DNA of 64,000 bases from JACCTU01 sp963788055 (GTDB lineage Bacteria; Actinomycetota; Thermoleophilia; Gaiellales; Gaiellaceae): contig CAWBFA010000003.1 in assembly GCA_963788055.1 (NCBI GenBank), positions 186,001 through 250,000 on the forward strand, in the 5' to 3' direction. Position numbers and translations under genes: made by a program. This document shows, one piece after another, positions 34,624-42,677 of the stretch (position 1 is its first letter; the number at the start of each line of letters is the position of its first letter). The notes beneath the pieces were generated by a model. That model saw only the letters and a list, made by a program, of their open reading frames with translations. It made no database searches and had not been told where the DNA came from.

Positions 34624-34695
34624 TAGCCGTTCGGCGCGAGCGGGTCTGGACCTTCGGCGGTGGACCGCACGCCGCGCGGGCGGTAGAACCCTCAG

Positions 34696-36093
34696 GTGGC
34701 GATGCCTGCCTGGCGCTGGACCCTGCGCGCGACGCTCTTCGGCGCGGCGGCGACCCTGTTCGTGCTCGTCTTCCCGCTCCGCCTCGCCTACGAGAGCCCG
34801 TCGCTGCACGTCGCCTTCGAGACGGCGGCTGCGTCGATCTCGCTGCTCGCCGCCTACCTCGTGCTGGGCCAGTTCCGGCACAGCCGCGAACTCGACGCGC
34901 TTCTCCTCGGCTGCGGCCTCGCGATGATGGGCGGGGTCAACCTGCTCCTCGGTGCGCTGCCGGCCGCTCTGGACCAGGAGCTCGGGACCGCCTCGACGTG
35001 GATGGGCGCCGTGGGACGCCTGGTGGCGACGTTCGTGCTCGTCGCCGCGGCCTGGGCGCCGCCGCTGAAGCTGCGAAGCCCGAACGTGCATCGGGTCGCG
35101 TTCTTGGCAGCCGCGAATGTGCTGGTCGTGCTGTGGCTGCTGCTCGCGTTCAGCGGCGAACTCCTCCCGATCGCTCTCGACCCGGAGCTTGCGCCGGAGT
35201 CGTCGTCGTCGGCGCAGTTCGTCGGCCACCCGCTCGTCCACGGAATCCAGCTGCTGGGCGCCCTGCTCTTCGCCGCAGCCGCCGCGGGATTTCTCCGGAA
35301 GCCCGGCCGAGACGAGCTGAGCCGCTGGATCGCGCCGGCGTGTGTGCTCGCTGTGTTCGCGAACATCCAGTACTTCCTGTTCCCGTCGCTCTACTCGAGC
35401 TGGTTCTACACCGGCGACGTCTTCCGGCTGTGGTTCTACCTCCTGCTCGTCGCGGGTGTGGCCAGAGAGATCTGGCGTTATCAAGCGCATGCGCGCCAGC
35501 TCGCGGTTGTCGAGGAGCGTCGGCGGATCGCACGCGATCTCCACGACGGCCTTGCGCAGGAGCTGAGCTTCATCGCAAGCGCGGCGGAGGCGCTCCAGTT
35601 CCAACCCAAGTCGCGCGTGAAGGTGGCGATGCTCGCCGCCGCCGCCGAGCGGGCGCTGGACGAGTCGCGGCGGGCGATCGCAGCGCTGACGCAGTCGTCG
35701 GACGAGCCCCTCGACCTTGCACTCGCGCAGGCGGCGTACGAAGTGGCGAACCGCGTCGGGACACGGCTCACGCTCGACCTCGATGCCGCGGTTCACGTCT
35801 CGGCGTCGACGCGGGAGCAGCTTGTACGGATCGTGCGCGAAGCGGTGACGAACGCGGCGCGGCACGGAAAGGCCGGGATGGTGACGGTGGCGCTGACGAA
35901 CGGGAACGGGCTCACGCTCCGAATTGCGGACGACGGCCTCGGGTTCGAGCCGGTCGCGCCCAACGGCAACGGCTTCGGCCTCGTGAGCATGAGCGAGCGG
36001 GCGCACGCTCTCGGCGGCGAGCTGCGTGTGACGTCGGCACCGGCGGACGGCACGGCGGTCGAGGTCGTGCTTCCGCAGGCGGCAGTCGTATGA
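34696..36093 (+). CDS. NarX/DesK-type membrane histidine kinase
   Basis: 465 residues from GTG 34696. Seven or eight hydrophobic segments across residues 10-275 form a membrane sensor without an obvious extracellular domain. Then the HisKA_3 H-box ERRRIARDLHDGLAQELSF with the phospho-acceptor His, and a HATPase_c domain (REAVTNAARHGKAG as N-box, IADDGLGFEP, NGNGFGLVSMSERAHALGGE). It phosphorylates the adjacent NarL-type regulator, whose gene overlaps its stop. Signal unknown. Confidence 0.92.
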   Translation: MAMPAWRWTLRATLFGAAATLFVLVFPLRLAYESPSLHVAFETAAASISLLAAYLVLGQFRHSRELDALLLGCGLAMMGGVNLLLGALPAALDQELGTASTWMGAVGRLVATFVLVAAAWAPPLKLRSPNVHRVAFLAAANVLVVLWLLLAFSGELLPIALDPELAPESSSSAQFVGHPLVHGIQLLGALLFAAAAAGFLRKPGRDELSRWIAPACVLAVFANIQYFLFPSLYSSWFYTGDVFRLWFYLLLVAGVAREIWRYQAHARQLAVVEERRRIARDLHDGLAQELSFIASAAEALQFQPKSRVKVAMLAAAAERALDESRRAIAALTQSSDEPLDLALAQAAYEVANRVGTRLTLDLDAAVHVSASTREQLVRIVREAVTNAARHGKAGMVTVALTNGNGLTLRIADDGLGFEPVAPNGNGFGLVSMSERAHALGGELRVTSAPADGTAVEVVLPQAAVV

Positions 36094-36740
36094 CCGACGC
36101 TGAAGCGCGCGAGATCGTCCTCGTCGCGGACGATCACCCACCCACGCGGGCGGGCGTTCGGCTGGCACTCGAGAACGGCGGGTTCTCGGTGTGCGCGGAG
36201 GTCGGCGACGCCGCTTCCGCCGTCGAAGCCGCCGTGCGCCTTCGGCCCAGCATCTGCCTGCTCGACATCCACATGCCGGGAAACGGGATTGCGGCGGCCG
36301 ACGAGATCGGCAGACGCGTCCCGGACGCGGCCGTCGTGATGCTCACCGTCTCGCAGGAGGATGAGGACCTCTTCGATGCGCTCGAGGCGGGTGCGATCGG
36401 CTACTTGCTCAAGGACACGAGCCCACTTCGCTTGCCGAACGACCTCCGGGCGGTGCTGAGGGGCGAAGCCGCTCTTCCACCTCATCTGGTGACGAAGGTC
36501 GTCTCCGAGTTTCGACAGCGCCGCCGCCGGCGACGGGTTCCCCTTCCCGGCCGGAAGCCGGTCGACCTCACGGATCGCGAGCGAGAGGTGCTGGTGATGA
36601 TGCGCGACGGGCTGACGACCGCGGAGATGGCCGAGAGGCTGTTCGTGGCGCCTGTCACCGTTCGCACGCACATCGCGGCGATCCTTCGCAAGCTCCGAGT
36701 CCCGGACCGGCGCGCTGCGGTCGAGCTCTTGCAGAGTTGA
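36090..36740 (+). CDS. NarL/LuxR-type response regulator
   Basis: 216 residues from ATG 36090 (ATGA overlap with the kinase). Receiver domain: acidic pair in LVADDHPPTR, phospho-Asp at residue 59 (CLLDIHMPGNG), Thr in VVMLTVSQED and Lys in GYLLKDTSP. A basic linker (RQRRRRRRVPLPGRK) leads to a LuxR helix-turn-helix (DLTDREREVLVMMRDGLTTA, ERLFVAPVTVRTHIAAILRK). Cognate partner of the kinase directly upstream; target genes cannot be inferred. Confidence 0.94.
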   Translation: MTDAEAREIVLVADDHPPTRAGVRLALENGGFSVCAEVGDAASAVEAAVRLRPSICLLDIHMPGNGIAAADEIGRRVPDAAVVMLTVSQEDEDLFDALEAGAIGYLLKDTSPLRLPNDLRAVLRGEAALPPHLVTKVVSEFRQRRRRRRVPLPGRKPVDLTDREREVLVMMRDGLTTAEMAERLFVAPVTVRTHIAAILRKLRVPDRRAAVELLQS

Positions 36741-36756
36741 GAAGACTCAACACCCG

Positions 36757-36879
36757 CTAGTCCCTTCGGCCGTTGCGCCGGCACTCGCAGCAGAGGATCC
36801 TGAGGTTGGCGGCTCGACTCGAGTACGAAGCCACTGCGGCGCACGGGCATGTGCCCTCATTTCCGTGCTCCGTCCCCAC
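36757..36879 (-). CDS. Possible 40-residue zinc-ribbon protein
   Basis: GTG 36879 with GAGG about 9 bp upstream gives VGTEHGNEGTCPCAAVASYS then SRAANLRILCCECRRNGRRD-stop. The two cysteine clusters (CPC and CCEC) 17 residues apart and the basic end suggest a small zinc-binding protein. It is convergent with the response regulator gene. Supported only by the cysteine pattern and ribosome site. Confidence 0.35.
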   Translation of the reverse strand: MGTEHGNEGTCPCAAVASYSSRAANLRILCCECRRNGRRD

Positions 36880-36903
36880 GCCCGGGCCTCAAAGCTCGGG
36901 ACC

Positions 36904-36938
36904 TGAGGCCCCGGTTAGCCGCAGCGGCCGGGGCCTCA
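36904..36938. terminator. Hairpin between response regulator and asd
   Basis: TGAGGCCCCGG-(13 nt)-CCGGGGCCTCA: perfect 11-bp stem, 12 bp from the asd stop on the minus strand. Most likely the terminator of the lysC-asd unit. Confidence 0.65.
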
Positions 36939-36950
36939 TCCTGCTCGTCC

Positions 36951-37892
36951 TCAGACCGCGAGCGGCTTGCGCGTGAGCAGGAGCTCGGCGATCTGGATCG
37001 CGTTCAGCGCGGCACCCTTGCGCAGGTTGTCGCAGGCAAGGAACAGTGAGAGTCCGGACTGAGCCGAGCGGTCGGGACGGATCCGCCCGACGAGCACTTC
37101 GTCGATGCCGGTCGCCCGTGCAGGCGAGGGGAACTCCTCGAGCCGCACCCCGGGGGCGGTTTCGAGCAGCGATCGGCCCTGGTCCGCCGACAGCGGTTCG
37201 GTCGTCTCGATCCACACGGCCTCGGCGTGGCCGATCATCACGGGGACGCGCACGCAGGTCGCGCTGATCGGCAGGTCGGGGAGCCCGAGGATCTTCCGCG
37301 TCTCGTCGCGGAGCTTCGACTCCTCGTCGAACTCCTCGCCGTCGTAGTCCCAGTCCATGCGGAGGTCGTGCGCTTCTTGCGGCTCGTCGGCCAGTCGTTG
37401 CATCGCCGACGCGCCGGCTCCGGAGACCGACTGATACGTGGCGACGCGCACGCGTTCGAGGCCGGCAGCGTCGTGCAGCGGTTTCAGCACGCACGTGAGC
37501 GGGATCGCGCAGCAGTTGGGGTTGGCGACGATCCCTTCGTGCTCGAGCGCGCGATCGCCGTTCACCTCGGGTACGACGAGTGGTACGCCGTCCTGCAGCC
37601 GGTAGGCGGACGACTTGTCGACGACGACCGCGCCGCCCGCGACGGCGTGCGGGACGAGCTCGCGCGAGGCGGCGGTGCCGACCGAGAAGAAGACGAGACC
37701 GAGGTCGCCCGCGCGCAGTGCCTCCGGCGTGGCCTCCTCGACGAGCGTGCCGTCGATCTCCGTGCCGGCCGAACGCGCTGACGCGAACAGGCGCACGTTC
37801 TCGTGCCCGCGCTCGCGCAGCAGCGGGATGGCGACACGGCCGACCGCGCCCGTCGCGCCGACGACGCCGATGCGGGCGGTTCGGCCGGTCAC
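36951..37892 (-). CDS. asd: Aspartate-semialdehyde dehydrogenase
   Basis: About 313 residues from GTG 37892 (VTGRTARIGVVGATGAVGRV); an upstream in-frame ATG at 37931 adds an unrelated basic stretch. NADP site GVVGATGAVGRVAI, VDKSSAYRL, nucleophile Cys in GIVANPNCCAIPLT, YQSVSGAG, and the His region VPVMIGHAEAVWIE. It reduces aspartyl phosphate to semialdehyde for Lys, Thr, Met and diaminopimelate. Downstream of lysC with a ~150-bp gap containing the dyad CCCGCGTACC...GGTACGTGGG. Confidence 0.93.
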   Translation of the reverse strand: MTGRTARIGVVGATGAVGRVAIPLLRERGHENVRLFASARSAGTEIDGTLVEEATPEALRAGDLGLVFFSVGTAASRELVPHAVAGGAVVVDKSSAYRLQDGVPLVVPEVNGDRALEHEGIVANPNCCAIPLTCVLKPLHDAAGLERVRVATYQSVSGAGASAMQRLADEPQEAHDLRMDWDYDGEEFDEESKLRDETRKILGLPDLPISATCVRVPVMIGHAEAVWIETTEPLSADQGRSLLETAPGVRLEEFPSPARATGIDEVLVGRIRPDRSAQSGLSLFLACDNLRKGAALNAIQIAELLLTRKPLAV

Positions 37893-38039
37893 GTCGCCGA
37901 GCCTCCGCCGCGCGAAAAGCGAGCCAGGCAAGGACGCAGGGAGCCCGCGTACCCGAAGTGGTACGTGGGCGACTGAGGACGCGGTCTGGCGAAGTCTTTG
38001 CAGCCGGCGGAGGCCGGCGCACGTGGCCGGTCGAGCCGC

Positions 38040-39263
38040 CTAAGCAAGCTCGAACGCCTCGTGCAGGACCTGCACGGCGCGGTCGACGTCGCTGCTCGCG
38101 ACGTGGCAGGCGATCTTGATCGGCGACGTGCTCACGATGGGCGCCTCGATTCCCGCGGCCTCGAGCGTCGCGAAGGTTTTGGCCGCGACGCCGGGGTGGC
38201 TCTTCATTCCCGCCCCGACGAGGCTCACCTTCCCGAGGTCGTCGCGCGCGCTCCATTCGACGCCGAGCCCGGCGAGCGTCCGCTCCGCGTCGCGGCGGTC
38301 CTCGACAGGCGCGGAGAACACGATCTCCTCGCTGGTCTGGACGATCGTGTCCACGTTCACGTTCGCCAGGGCGAGCTCCGCGAAGAGCCTGGCAGGCGTC
38401 GTCCCCGAGACCCTGTAGACGGTCTCCTGGCGCTGGTGCACGACGGCTGAGATGAGCGCTTTCTCGAGCAACGTCTCGTCCTCCTCACGGATCCACGTGC
38501 CGGCGTCTCCGCCGAATGTCGAGCGAACGTGGAGCCGCACATTGTGACTGCGCGCGACCTCGATCGAGCGGGTGGCCATCACCGCCGCCCCGGAGGCAGC
38601 CATCTCGAGCATCTCCTCGAACGAGACGGCCTCGAGCTTGCGCGCGTTCGGGACGAGTCGGGGGTCCGCGGTGAAGACGCCCAGCACGTCCGTGTTGATC
38701 TCGCAGTGCTCCGCGCCGAGCGCCGCGGCGAGTGCAACTGCTGTCGTGTCGGAGCCGCCGCGCCCGAGCGTCGTCACGTCCTGATCGGTCGAGACTCCTT
38801 GGAAGCCGGCGACGAGCACGATCTGGTCCTGGTCGAGTGCCTCGTGGATCCGGTGAGCACGAACGTCGACGATCTTCGCCTTGCCGTGCGTCGTGTCGGT
38901 CACGATGCCCGCCTGCGAGCCGGTGAGCGAGATCGCCTCGTGGCCGAGGTCGTGGATGGCCATGGCGCAGAGCGAGTTCGAGATCCGCTCGCCGACCGAG
39001 ATCAACATGTCGAGCTCCCGCGGATGCGGGTGTGCGCTCACTTGCGCTGCGAGGTCGAGCAGCTCGTCGGTCGTATGGCCCATCGCTGAGAGCACGCCGA
39101 CGACGCGGTAGCCGGCCTCGCGCGCGCCGACGAGTCGCCGCGCGACCTCTTTGATCATCTCCGGGTCCGAGACCGAGGTTCCGCCGAACTTCATCACGAC
39201 GGTGCCGCCGTGGAGCTCGGCCCGCTGGAGCTTCGGGACGGCCTCGTAGTCGGTCGTCGTCAC
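38040..39263 (-). CDS. lysC: Aspartate kinase
   Basis: 407 residues. Kinase motif VVMKFGGTSVSDPEMIKEVA, SVGERISNSLCAMA, LGRGGSDTTAVALA and INTDVLGVFTADPRLVPNAR. The C-terminal ~150 residues hold two ACT domains (ISAVVHQRQETVYRVSG; VSLVGAGMKSHPGVAAKTFA) for feedback control by Lys/Thr. It phosphorylates aspartate; asd lies downstream on the same strand. An internal beta-subunit start, common in this family, is possible but not distinguishable here. Confidence 0.94.
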   Translation of the reverse strand: MTTTDYEAVPKLQRAELHGGTVVMKFGGTSVSDPEMIKEVARRLVGAREAGYRVVGVLSAMGHTTDELLDLAAQVSAHPHPRELDMLISVGERISNSLCAMAIHDLGHEAISLTGSQAGIVTDTTHGKAKIVDVRAHRIHEALDQDQIVLVAGFQGVSTDQDVTTLGRGGSDTTAVALAAALGAEHCEINTDVLGVFTADPRLVPNARKLEAVSFEEMLEMAASGAAVMATRSIEVARSHNVRLHVRSTFGGDAGTWIREEDETLLEKALISAVVHQRQETVYRVSGTTPARLFAELALANVNVDTIVQTSEEIVFSAPVEDRRDAERTLAGLGVEWSARDDLGKVSLVGAGMKSHPGVAAKTFATLEAAGIEAPIVSTSPIKIACHVASSDVDRAVQVLHEAFELA

Positions 39264-39277
39264 GGTCGAAGGCTACG

Positions 39278-39868
39278 TCACATCTCGCGGCGGCCCGACA
39301 GGGCGCGCCCGAGCGTCACCTCGTCCGCGTACTCGAGGTCGCCGCCGACCGGCAGCCCGCTGGCGAGCCGAGTGACGCGCACGCGTCCGCGCAGGCGATC
39401 GGCGAGGAACGACGCGGTCGCCTCGCCCGTCATGTTCGGGTTCGTCGCGAGCACGACCTCGATGACGCCGTTCTGCTCGACGCGGCGCAGCAGCTCGTCG
39501 ATCCGTAGGTGCTCCGGCTCGACGCCGTCGATCGGCGAGAGCGAGCCGCCGAGGACGTGGTACAGCCCGCGGTACTCGTGCGTGCGCTCGAGTGAGATCA
39601 GGTCGACAGGATGTTCGACGACGCAGATCACCGACTGGTCGCGCCGCGCGTCGAGGCAGATCGCGCAGACCTCCTCCTCGGTCAGGTTGCCGCACTCGTT
39701 GCAGAAGCGAACCCGCTCCTTGACGTCCTGGATCGCGGCCGCGAGCGCGAGCGCCTCTTCCTTCGGGACGCGAAGGAGATGGAAGGCGAAGCGGTGGGCC
39801 GTGCGCGAGCCGACGCCGGGCAGCCGCGTCAGCTGCGCGACGAGGTTCTCGACCGCGGCGGAGAGCAC
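39278..39868 (-). CDS. recR: Recombination mediator RecR
   Basis: 196 residues. Helix-hairpin-helix start (LVAQLTRLPGVGSRTAHRFA), four-Cys zinc finger (CNECGNLTEEEVCAIC), Toprim domain (SVICVVEHPVDLISLERTHE, GLYHVLGGSLSPIDGVEPEH) and C-terminal VTRLASGLPVGGDLEYADEV. Works with RecF/RecO in loading RecA. Last gene of dnaX-ybaB-recR, the standard order. Confidence 0.96.
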   Translation of the reverse strand: MLSAAVENLVAQLTRLPGVGSRTAHRFAFHLLRVPKEEALALAAAIQDVKERVRFCNECGNLTEEEVCAICLDARRDQSVICVVEHPVDLISLERTHEYRGLYHVLGGSLSPIDGVEPEHLRIDELLRRVEQNGVIEVVLATNPNMTGEATASFLADRLRGRVRVTRLASGLPVGGDLEYADEVTLGRALSGRREM

Positions 39869-39895
39869 GCGGCCATTTTGCCTGTCTCCTTCGGA

Positions 39896-40216
39896 CTACA
39901 GGCCGAGGCCGAGCCCGCCGAGCGCCCCGCCCGCCAGCCCGCCGAGCCGCTGCTCCGCCAGGGCCTGGGCCGAGCGGATCGCCTCGTTCGCGGCCGCCTG
40001 GATCATGTCGGCCAGGAGCTCCGGGTCTTCTGGGTCGATCGCTTTCGGGTCGATCGTGATCTCGGTGATCTCGAGGGCTCCGGTCGCCTTGACCGTGACC
40101 ATCCCGCCGCCTGCAGTTGCCTCGACGGTCTCGCCCGCGAGCTCCTCCTGCGCCTTCGCCATCTGCTCCTGCATCTGCTGCATCTGGCCGAGCAGCTTGT
40201 TCATGTCCATGCCCAT
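39896..40216 (-). CDS. ybaB: YbaB/EbfC nucleoid-associated protein
   Basis: 106 residues. ATG 40216 overlaps the dnaX stop (TGATG). A Met/Gln-rich start (MNKLLGQMQQMQEQMAKAQE), GGGMVTVKATGALEITEITI, and DPEDPELLADMIQAAANEAI are the family blocks. Dimeric DNA-binding protein. The Gly/Leu-rich tail (GGLAGGALGGLGLGL) is usual. Between dnaX and recR, as in most bacteria. Confidence 0.95.
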   Translation of the reverse strand: MGMDMNKLLGQMQQMQEQMAKAQEELAGETVEATAGGGMVTVKATGALEITEITIDPKAIDPEDPELLADMIQAAANEAIRSAQALAEQRLGGLAGGALGGLGLGL

Positions 40217-41808
40217 CAGTCGGTTTCCCCCTCTTTCAGCTCTCGTGCGTCGAAGGTCTCTTTCACGAGCTCCAGGATTTCGTCCTCGCCGAGCGGCTCC
40301 TCGGCCGTCTCCTCGCGTGTGTGCTCGCCGAGCTGGAACGCGACGGCGAGCTTGCGGCCCGTCACTTCGTAGAGCGCGTCCTGGAGCAGCGTCGCATTCT
40401 TCGGGTCCTCGGCGAGCTTGCGGTGGAAGTCGGCGCTCGACGGAAACTCGAGCGTCAGCCGGTCGTCGGCGAGCCCGGCCAGCCGCGCCTCGCGCAACAC
40501 CGACGCCGTCGGGATCGACCGCTCCTCGACGGCGGGGAGGATCGTGCGCTGCCACGCCTCCTGGAGCGACTCGAGCTCGAGCGACGGCGGCGTGGGCGGC
40601 GTGGCCTCCGGGGGAACCTCCCGGTTCCCCCGGACCCCCTCCACTGGTCCGCTGGCGCGGACAGGCGGCTTCGCCGCTTGCTCGAGCTGCTCGAGCCGGT
40701 ACGCCACGGACTCGCGGGACAGGTCCGACCCCGGCCGCGTCACCTTGACGAGCGCGAGCTCGAGCGGCAAGCGCGGATCGCCCCCCTGGCGCATGTCCTC
40801 GACGGCGACGTGCAGGAGGTCGATCAGCCGGAGCACCGGCGCCTCGCCGAGTTGGTTCGCCTGCTCGCGCAGCCGGTCGCGAGTTTCTTCTGTCACGGGC
40901 AGCGAGTCGGGCACCTCGCCCATGTGCTGAACCAGCAAGAGGTGGCGCAGGTGCTCGAGCAGGTCGGTGACGAGGCGGCCGAGGTCCTGTCCCTGCTCCG
41001 AGAGCTCTTCGATGAACGTGAGCGCGCCGGCCGTGTCGCGGTCGACGACGAGGTCGAGCAGCCGGAACAGCGCCTCCTCCTCGATCGCGCCGAGCAGCTG
41101 CAGCACCGACTGCACCGTGATCGTTCCCTCGGTCGCTGCGGAGAGCTGATCGAGCGTCGACTCGGCGTCTCGGTACGCGCCCCTGGCCGAGCGTCCGATC
41201 AGCGCGAGCGCCTGGTCGGGCACGTCGATCTTCTCCGCGTCAGCGATCCGGCGGAGCTTGCGCACGAGGTCGGGAAGCCTCGGTCGCGAGAAGACGAAGG
41301 TCTGGCAGCGCGACCGGACGGTCGGCAAGACCTTCGAAAGATCGGTGGTGCAGAAGACGAAGACGAGGTGGGGCGGGGGCTCCTCGATCAGCTTCAGGAG
41401 CGCATTCCAGGCGGCATCCGTGAGCTGATGCGCCTCGTCGAGGATGTAGACCTTGTACCGCCCCTCGACCGGCTGCAGCACGACTCGGTCTCGGATCTCG
41501 CGGATGTCGTCGATCCCCCGTTGCGAGGCGGCGTCCATCTCGACGACGTCGAGCGAGTTGCCGTTCGTGATCGAAATGCAGGCGTGGCAGGTGTTGTCGG
41601 GGGTGGGAGTCGGCCCCTGGGCGCAGTTCAGCGCCTTGGCGAGGATCCGGGCCATCGAGGTTTTACCGGTGCCCCGCGGCCCGGCGAACAGGTAGGCCTG
41701 CCGCACCTGGTCGGCCGCGATCGCGTTCTTCAGCGTGCGGACGATCGGCTCCTGGCCGACAACCTCTTCGAAGTCCTGCGGGCGATATTTGCGATAGAGG
41801 GCAGCCAA
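40216..41808 (-). CDS. dnaX: DNA polymerase III gamma/tau subunit
   Basis: 530 residues. AAA+ clamp-loader: LYRKYRPQDFEEVVGQEPIV, Walker A GPRGTGKTSMARILAK, zinc cysteines in LNCAQG and CHACI, DEAHQLTDAAWNALLKLIEE and sensor 1 FCTTD. The C-terminal part (from ~residue 395) carries a Pro-rich linker whose DNA includes a GGGGGAACC palindrome, then a short tau-like domain. A start ATG at 41808 gives the canonical MAALYRKYRP. The SRP RNA gene lies just upstream on the same strand. Confidence 0.95.
   Translation of the reverse strand: MAALYRKYRPQDFEEVVGQEPIVRTLKNAIAADQVRQAYLFAGPRGTGKTSMARILAKALNCAQGPTPTPDNTCHACISITNGNSLDVVEMDAASQRGIDDIREIRDRVVLQPVEGRYKVYILDEAHQLTDAAWNALLKLIEEPPPHLVFVFCTTDLSKVLPTVRSRCQTFVFSRPRLPDLVRKLRRIADAEKIDVPDQALALIGRSARGAYRDAESTLDQLSAATEGTITVQSVLQLLGAIEEEALFRLLDLVVDRDTAGALTFIEELSEQGQDLGRLVTDLLEHLRHLLLVQHMGEVPDSLPVTEETRDRLREQANQLGEAPVLRLIDLLHVAVEDMRQGGDPRLPLELALVKVTRPGSDLSRESVAYRLEQLEQAAKPPVRASGPVEGVRGNREVPPEATPPTPPSLELESLQEAWQRTILPAVEERSIPTASVLREARLAGLADDRLTLEFPSSADFHRKLAEDPKNATLLQDALYEVTGRKLAVAFQLGEHTREETAEEPLGEDEILELVKETFDARELKEGETD
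40608..40633. repeat. Intragenic palindrome CCGGGGGAACC/GGTTCCCCCGG (copy B)
   Basis: CCGGGGGAACC-tccc-GGTTCCCCCGG: perfect 11-bp arms inside the linker-coding part of dnaX. It shares the GGGGGAACC-GGTTCCCCC core with the intergenic hairpins at 34590-34614 and 41917-41935. Confidence 0.8.
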
Positions 41809-41848
41809 GGCTGTCGTCGATTCTAGGGTTCGTGCGAGGTCGCGGCGG

Positions 41849-41935
41849 AGGCGGGATTCACTCCCGCCGGAGCGAGGGGCGAGGCGGCCGACGAGAGCAA
41901 GAAGAGGGGCCTCGTGGGGGAACCATGGGTTCCCC
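41849..41935. repeat. Composite two-hairpin repeat (copy C)
   Basis: GGCGGG-attcact-CCCGCC (41850-41868) followed by GGGGAACC-atg-GGTTCCCC (41917-41935), with the shared word GGGGCCTCGTGGGGGAACC before the loop. Same order and spacing as the copy at 34524-34614. Lies between dnaX and the SRP RNA gene. Confidence 0.75.
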
Positions 41936-41943
41936 TGCGCTCA

Positions 41944-42024
41944 AACCGGGAGACCTGGCTGGAGATCCTTAGCGCTGCTCCCTTCCGGACCTGACGCGGT
42001 TCGGAGCCAACCAGTCTCCCGGCA
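41944..42024 (-). ncRNA. ffs: Signal recognition particle RNA (4.5S type)
   Basis: On the minus strand the invariant SRP domain IV loop GTCAGGTCCGGAAGGGAGCA is followed by GCGCTAAGGA. The flanks pair as a long rod: CCGGGAGAC with GTCTCCCGG and TGGTTGG with CCAGCCA. Size ~80-100 nt fits the short bacterial SRP RNA; exact ends are estimated from the stem. It binds Ffh for co-translational targeting. The place just upstream of dnaX is the usual one in Gram-positives. Confidence 0.92.
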
Positions 42025-42072
42025 GGGGAATCGTAGCTTCCCTTGGCGCGTGCGGTTTGACACGATAGGGGC

Positions 42073-42501
42073 GTGGGGATCGCCGACGCCATGACGGTGA
42101 GGGTGGTGACCGTCCGGCCTGACGAGACCGTCCAGCTCGCGATCGCGCGGATGAACGAGGAGAACGTGGGCGCCGTCGCGGTCTGCGAGGGCAACAAGCT
42201 GGTCGGAATCTTCACCGAGCGCGACGTCCTGCGTCTCGCCGGCGCAGGCTCGCAGTTCGGCGAGCTGAAGATGCGCGACGTGATGACGACGCGGGTGGTG
42301 ACACTGACCCCCGACGTCGAGGTCATCGACGCGGCGAGGCTGATGCGCGAGAAGAAGATCCGCCACGTCCCCGTGGTCGAGGACGGCAACGTGCTCGGGA
42401 TCGTCGGCATCCGCGACGTGATGGGAGCACTCGTCGCGCAGGTCTGGGAGACCCGCGACCGGGCCGCCCACGAGACGGCTCGCGGACTCCTGAGCCGCTG
42501 A
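42073..42501 (+). CDS. Two-CBS-domain protein
   Basis: 142 residues from GTG 42073. Two CBS domains fill the protein: AMTVRVVTVRPDETVQLAIA to GIFTERDVLR, and DVMTTRVVTLTPDVEVIDAA to GIVGIRDVM. Stand-alone CBS pairs bind adenine nucleotides and act as energy sensors or regulators. No catalytic domain. 105 bp before the tRNA-Val gene. Confidence 0.92.
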   Translation: MGIADAMTVRVVTVRPDETVQLAIARMNEENVGAVAVCEGNKLVGIFTERDVLRLAGAGSQFGELKMRDVMTTRVVTLTPDVEVIDAARLMREKKIRHVPVVEDGNVLGIVGIRDVMGALVAQVWETRDRAAHETARGLLSR

Positions 42502-42605
42502 AAGTCGCGCTACGCGCTCAACTTTCATCGGTCGTTGACCCTCAGCCGCGGTGTTCCGGCCGGCACAGCCGGCAGCGGCGACGAGGCTAGAATGTTCGCT
42601 CTCCC

Positions 42606-42677
42606 GGGCGCATAGCTCAGCGGGAGAGCGCCCGCTTCACACGCGGGAGGTCCCTGGTTCGATCCCAGGTGCGCCCA
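42606..42677 (+). tRNA. tRNA-Val (anticodon CAC)
   Basis: 72 nt folding as a cloverleaf: acceptor GGGCGCA/TGCGCCC, D arm GCTC..GAGC, anticodon arm CCCGC-TTCACAC-GCGGG with anticodon CAC (Val, GTG codons), T arm CCTGG-TTCGATC-CCAGG, discriminator A. CCA is not encoded. Its 3' end is the left attachment site of an integrative element. Confidence 0.95.

Noticed and set aside
41911..41935. The GGGGAACC hairpin as part of the SRP RNA
   Set aside because: The SRP rod closes inside 41944-42024; the hairpin belongs to the dispersed repeat family.
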